Positions 61,001-64,000 of a DNA stretch of 64,000 nt are shown one piece after another. Source of the DNA: PLanc-01 sp034678485 (GTDB lineage: Bacteria > Planctomycetota > Phycisphaerae > Sedimentisphaerales > Anaerobacaceae); assembly GCA_034678485.1 (NCBI GenBank), contig JAXDBU010000092.1, positions 1 to 64,000 on the forward strand, given 5' to 3'. The notes under the pieces are model-generated. The model ran no database searches. It was not told the DNA's origin and worked only from the letters and a program-made list of their open reading frames with translations. The translations under genes and the position numbers were made by a program. The first letter of the stretch is position 1. Each line of letters begins with the position of its first letter.

Positions 61001-62869
61001 CACGGGAAAACACGTGCCGTCGGCCTTTCGCATGAGGACTTCGCGTTGGACGAGGCGTCCCCTTTCGCGTGCCTCGGCCAGAATGCCCGGTCTGTCGCAG
61101 TCGGCGTCGGCATAGAGGTCGATTGTGGTCTTCTTCAGCATCGTCTCGTAATCGTATCCGAAGAGTTCCGCACTCGCGCGATTGGACAGCAGGATTTGCC
61201 CGGTCGTCGGACGCGATAACTGGAGAGGCAACGGCGACGCTTCCACGATCAGCCGCATCCGCTCCTCGCTCTTGCGCAGTTCGTCCTCTACCCGATGACG
61301 CTCCGTGACGTCACGGATCGTCTCGATGGCGCCGACAATCTGCCCGTGGCTGTCCCGCAGAGGGGAGGCATTTCCCCAGATAAAGGCGCCGCGCCCGCCG
61401 AAAACGTTGGGAACGAACACCTCGCCGCAGAGGGTCTCCCTCACCCGCGAGATGGTGTGGTACATCTTCCGTTCGGTCTCGCCGTCCGGTTGAAGGACCA
61501 AATCGATGAGAATCGGCCTTCGCGAGCCGTAGAAGGGAATGGAGTACTCGTGGTCTCCCTTGCCGATCATCTCCGCCTTTGGGACTCCCGTCATCTCCTC
61601 AATCGCCCGATTCCAGGCGATCACCTTGCCATCGCGGTCAATAACAAGTGCGGCGTCGGGAAGGAAATCCACGATCTCCATCAGCCGACGATGAGTCTCG
61701 CGAAGCGCATCCTCGGCCCGCTTCCGCTCGGTAATGTCGATGTCGGCCCCTCGATATCCGAGGAGTCCGCCGGCCTCGTCGAGAATCGGCACCCCGCTGC
61801 GCAGGAGCCACACTTCGCTCCCATCCTTGTGCAGGTTGCGAGTCTCAAACTCCTTGAACACGTCTCTACGGTCGAAGATCGCCTGGGATTCGGTACGCAG
61901 ACGCTCCGCGTCCTCCGGATGGAGGAAATCGCAATAGTGCTTCTTACAAAGGACGTCATCCGCCTTGTACCCAAGGATCTTCTCGACTACGGGACTGGCA
62001 TAGGTGTACATCCCATCGGCGTCCACTTCCCAGATCCACTCCCTCGCATTCTCCGCCACCTGGCGAAAACGCCTTTCCGATCGACGCAGCGCCTCCTCCA
62101 TGAGTTTGCGCTCCGTGATGTCTCGAATCACGCCGATGCTGCCGGTGATCCGACCGTCGGAGTCCCGCACAACGCTCAGCGAGATATCGACGTCGATGAC
62201 TTCCCCATTTCCACAGGTCATCTTCGTTTCGAGGTGGTGCTGCATGCCCTTGCGCCGGATCTTCATGGCGCAAATCCGCTCCCATTCTCCCGGCGGATAC
62301 AGGGTCGAAACATCCCGGCCGGCAAGCTGATCCTCAGTCACGTGCAGCAGGTGTTCCGTGAACTCGTTCCAGGAAACCAACTGTCTGTTCTCATCCGCCA
62401 TCATGATGGCGACGGCCGAGTTCTCGAAAATCGTCCGATACCGCTGTTCCGTGGCCTGCAACTGGCGTTCGGCTTTCTTCCGCTCGAGGGCATAGCGACT
62501 CGACCGCACGAGCAGGTTCGCATCCACCTGGCCCTTGATGAGATAGTCCTGCACGCCGACCTGCACGGCCTGGGTCGCCGTTTTTTCGTCGTCCAGGCCG
62601 CTCAAGACGATGATCGGCAGGTGAGGAGCCTGGGCCTGGAGACGGTTGACAGAATCCATGCCCTGGCTGTCCGGCAGGCCAAGATCCAGGAGCACGACAT
62701 CGAACGACGATTCCTTCAACAGATCCAGGGCAGCCGCGAGGCGACTGGCATGTTGCACCTCGCAGTCGCCGAGAGTGGACTGCCTCAGCAGCCTCTCCAG
62801 CAGCTTTCTGTCCACGATATCATCTTCAACGATCAACAGGCGAAGCGGATTCGACGTAGCCAAGGGCAT
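58097..62869 (-). CDS. Very large receiver-PAS-PocR hybrid histidine kinase
   Basis: 1590 residues, no membrane helix. An N-terminal receiver (Asp62 in VVLLDLGLPDSQG, Lys112) comes first, then four PAS domains (about 140-700), a PocR ligand-binding domain (about 725-890) with the conserved CARC and later cysteine, a coiled coil, three more PAS domains (about 950-1330), HisKA with SHELRTPLSS (His near 1352) and HATPase with GTGLGLAIVSRIM. The last PAS has four cysteines (DVCQMLNC and HSCDGCSF), which could hold a metal or Fe-S cluster. It follows a CheY-like regulator and gives a long cytoplasmic signal integrator. PocR domains are known to sense small organic molecules. Confidence 0.93.
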   Translation of the reverse strand: MPLATSNPLRLLIVEDDIVDRKLLERLLRQSTLGDCEVQHASRLAAALDLLKESSFDVVLLDLGLPDSQGMDSVNRLQAQAPHLPIIVLSGLDDEKTATQAVQVGVQDYLIKGQVDANLLVRSSRYALERKKAERQLQATEQRYRTIFENSAVAIMMADENRQLVSWNEFTEHLLHVTEDQLAGRDVSTLYPPGEWERICAMKIRRKGMQHHLETKMTCGNGEVIDVDISLSVVRDSDGRITGSIGVIRDITERKLMEEALRRSERRFRQVAENAREWIWEVDADGMYTYASPVVEKILGYKADDVLCKKHYCDFLHPEDAERLRTESQAIFDRRDVFKEFETRNLHKDGSEVWLLRSGVPILDEAGGLLGYRGADIDITERKRAEDALRETHRRLMEIVDFLPDAALVIDRDGKVIAWNRAIEEMTGVPKAEMIGKGDHEYSIPFYGSRRPILIDLVLQPDGETERKMYHTISRVRETLCGEVFVPNVFGGRGAFIWGNASPLRDSHGQIVGAIETIRDVTERHRVEDELRKSEERMRLIVEASPLPLQLSRPTTGQILLSNRASAELFGYDYETMLKKTTIDLYADADCDRPGILAEARERGRLVQREVLMRKADGTCFPVSLSMEPIEYEHEPANLTVLYDLTERKRTEEAMRHHVNEIERFNRLAIARELRVTELKRRINEMSVVAGQSPPYVVLQSEAMSELQAEPETDTVTVLSDGTVQRHRNLADLLDRDQMQQLMESFCDAVGISSAIIDLEGNVFVGARWQGICTDFHRVNPHTCARCIESDTILAAQLRKGEHFSLYQCLNGLTDAASPIVIEGEHVANVFIGQFLLEPPDEEAFRRQAREFGFDEAAYIEALYRVPIVPEKKLPPVLKYLTTCAQLLAEMGLERIQDKAHEAELRRWAEELNRANQALRQQREAALSLAEDANEARATAERIQQSLRESEERLLGMTSAVLDAIIMMDEHGCISFWNHAAQTMFGYTAEEAYGRNLHTLLAPPQYHDRCQPGVERFRITGESPVLGKTIELTALRRTGEEFPVELSVGRICLHGQYQAVGIIRDTSERKRVEEALLVKDSAVDSAASGIVFIDLDGKLTFANPSALRMWGYGNESEVIGRPLPLLFESAEEAQTALRLALEQGVWSGDMMACRKDGSDFVAQLSASVVKDRKGSPLCVMVSLVDVTESRRIHEILDRKQKNLEAIFDATPLGMLLVNDRMKVTRANDVIRQMSGKGYAGIINRDVCQMLNCVHAGSLADGVVVHSCDGCSFRNLVQKGLVSDEPARGVEIQPAVSGDGKDCPWLAVSVEPINMDGSRHVLVALNDITGRKRAEEELKQTMEMKSQFISTVSHELRTPLSSMKESVIIVLDGVAGKINKDQRHFLDIAKRNIDRLSRLIDDVLDFQKLIAGKMKLNMQENAIGTAVNEVYNTMLPHAAKSGVHLAVDLQTDLPLVMYDNDRILQVLINLVSNAIKFTPAGGQVLVSASAQPEHLVLKVSDSGYGIPKEDLGKIFDRFYRVHRPGKEIKGTGLGLAIVSRIMDAHGGRIEVESELDKGTTFTVFLPLVCRPASTADRQQADRGLESQLVER

Positions 62870-62910
62870 CTCTCCTCATACTTGCGCACGATTCGTCAGT
62901 CCAGTGGGCC

Positions 62911-63324
62911 TCACGCCTTCAGTTTGTTCCCCAGAGCGGCGTGAATCCGGTCCATCAGTTGCGCGAAGTCGAACGGCTTGGTCACATAATCGCTGACACC
63001 TCGTGCGGCAGCCGCGGCAATATCCTGGGGCTCGCACCGGGCGGTGAGCATGATCACCGGAATGTGGCGCAACGCCGGGTCGGCCCGAAGGTGCTCGAGC
63101 ATCTCGTGACCGTTCATCCCCGGCATATTCGTGTCGAGCAGAATCAGATCCGGTTTCTCCGCGGCGGCGCGCTCCAGACCTTCCTGGCCGTTCGATGCCG
63201 TCACCACATTGCAGTTGGCGAACTTCAGACGGTATTCCACCGTACTGACGAGGTCCGGTTCATCATCCACGACGAGGATCTTCACCTGTCCCGTTCTCTT
63301 CTTTGCCTTGAACAATCCCAGCAT
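62911..63324 (-). CDS. CheY-like single-domain response regulator
   Basis: 137 residues: receiver with VVDDEPD, Asp64 in LILLDTNMPGMNG, MLTAR and VTKPFDF. AAGGAG precedes the ATG. It sits 41 bases upstream of the large kinase and is probably its relay partner; a short basic N-terminal extension is present. Confidence 0.93.
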   Translation of the reverse strand: MLGLFKAKKRTGQVKILVVDDEPDLVSTVEYRLKFANCNVVTASNGQEGLERAAAEKPDLILLDTNMPGMNGHEMLEHLRADPALRHIPVIMLTARCEPQDIAAAAARGVSDYVTKPFDFAQLMDRIHAALGNKLKA

Positions 63325-63405
63325 GATCGCTTCTCCTTGAAGCCTGAATCCACCTTCACTTCATTGGACGAACAGGTCACCGGTCGCGGACACGTCGTCC
63401 CCCAA

Positions 63406-64000
63406 TCATTGTTCCCGCGGACTGCGATGGTCCGCACCGGGCTCGCCCTCCGGGGCAGTCACTTCAGAACCGGCATCCTCGCCGGCTTCGCGTTTTCGTT
63501 CCGACAGCAGAGACATCTCCCGGATTCTCCTGTGCTCGGCCAGCACGGCCGGCGGAGCCGGTTCATCGTTGAAAAGATGCGGCGACAGGAGCACCACTAA
63601 CTCCGATCGGGTCGTCACCTTGCTGGTGCTCCGAAACAACAGCCCGATGAGCGGCAAATCGCCCAGAATGGGAATCTGGCTGACTTCCTTGACCGTTTCG
63701 ACCCGTCGCAGGCCGCCGATGACGACGGTCTGGCCGTCCCGGAGCAGCAGCGAGGTGGTCGCGTGGCGCGTATCGACAATCGGCACCCCTTGCGTGCTTT
63801 CGCCGGTCCGGACGTTCTGCTCCGCATCCACCAGGAGGAAGATGTTGTTGCCATCCGTCACGGTGGCGGAGACCTGGAGGTTGACGCCGACCTCCTTGAA
63901 CTCCGTGGACGTGAGCGCAGCGGCTCCGCCCTGGGCCGTATCGATGATCTCCTCGTAGGGGATTTCCTCGACCGCCTTGATCGTCGCGGTCTGTCCGCTG
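63406..64000 (-). CDS. Secretin (type II/III secretion or pilus channel), 3' part
   Basis: Only the C-terminal about 197 residues are in the window; the frame runs through the right edge. The region SGQTATIKAVEEIPY, VGVNLQVSATVTDGNNI, the RHATTSLLLRDGQTVVIGGL motif and ILGDLPLIGLLFRS are the secretin-domain signature of GspD/PilQ outer-membrane channels. A Pro/Glu/Arg-rich C-terminus follows. Whether it belongs to secretion or pili cannot be told without the upstream genes. Confidence 0.9.
   Translation of the reverse strand, partial: SGQTATIKAVEEIPYEEIIDTAQGGAAALTSTEFKEVGVNLQVSATVTDGNNIFLLVDAEQNVRTGESTQGVPIVDTRHATTSLLLRDGQTVVIGGLRRVETVKEVSQIPILGDLPLIGLLFRSTSKVTTRSELVVLLSPHLFNDEPAPPAVLAEHRRIREMSLLSERKREAGEDAGSEVTAPEGEPGADHRSPREQ

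Overview
The window reads as a chromosomal segment of a GC-rich, probably anaerobic or facultative member of the Planctomycetota, most likely Phycisphaerae-like. This is inferred from the combination of an Rnf complex in the order C-D-G-E-A-B, two secreted proteins with a PAPGA-type C-terminal sorting signal, a Tat-exported Gfo/Idh/MocA oxidoreductase, a formylglycine-type sulfatase, a B12-binding radical SAM protein and very long multi-PAS kinases. There is no rRNA, tRNA, CRISPR array, phage or transposase. It looks like core genome with lineage-specific additions.

Layout. 0.1-5 kb (minus strand): a duplicated TPR protein, ribosomal protein S20, then RNase R behind an intrinsic terminator. 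5-9 kb: glyA, an oxidoreductase with a degenerate catalytic motif, a small membrane zinc-ribbon protein and an M48 lipoprotein protease. 9.1-14.6 kb: a small cysteine-bearing membrane protein followed by rnfCDGEAB, behind a good sigma70-like promoter. 14.6-21.4 kb: a secreted hydrolase, serine dehydratase, an ElyC-like protein, ApbE flavin transferase and the B12 radical SAM protein, with three MITE/REP-like inverted repeats between them. 21.7-25.0 kb: an overlapping FIST-kinase-regulator-regulator operon.

25.1-34.0 kb is an acetate/acetyl-CoA block. Acetyl-CoA synthetase and an OFA-type MFS carrier face a convergent operon of ADP-forming acetyl-CoA synthetase, a CoA-transferase fused to a GNAT acetyltransferase, and an AcuC-type deacetylase. 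Substrate, candidate acetyl writer and eraser are therefore side by side. I consider this the most interesting system in the window.

34-39.3 kb: two tail-to-tail PAPGA proteins, a region with a strong promoter but no convincing gene, an MltA lipoprotein and two cold-shock genes. 39.7-41.4 kb: hflX and a 58-codon rpsU. 41.6-50.6 kb: a TRAP transporter whose large permease is fused to its solute-binding protein, a YhaM-like nuclease, a secreted esterase-like hydrolase, an Nramp-fold protein lacking the usual metal-binding motifs, and a second Gfo/Idh/MocA protein. 50.8-53.2 kb: an ECF sigma / short membrane protein / Spy-like cluster with an EF-hand member. 53.3-63.3 kb: a sulfatase with a FixL/FixJ-like kinase-regulator pair, then a 1590-residue kinase containing a PocR domain, and a CheY-like regulator. 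The window ends inside a secretin gene.

All calls come from reading the sequence and known family motifs; no database search was run. Start codons are discussed where the ribosome binding site decides them.
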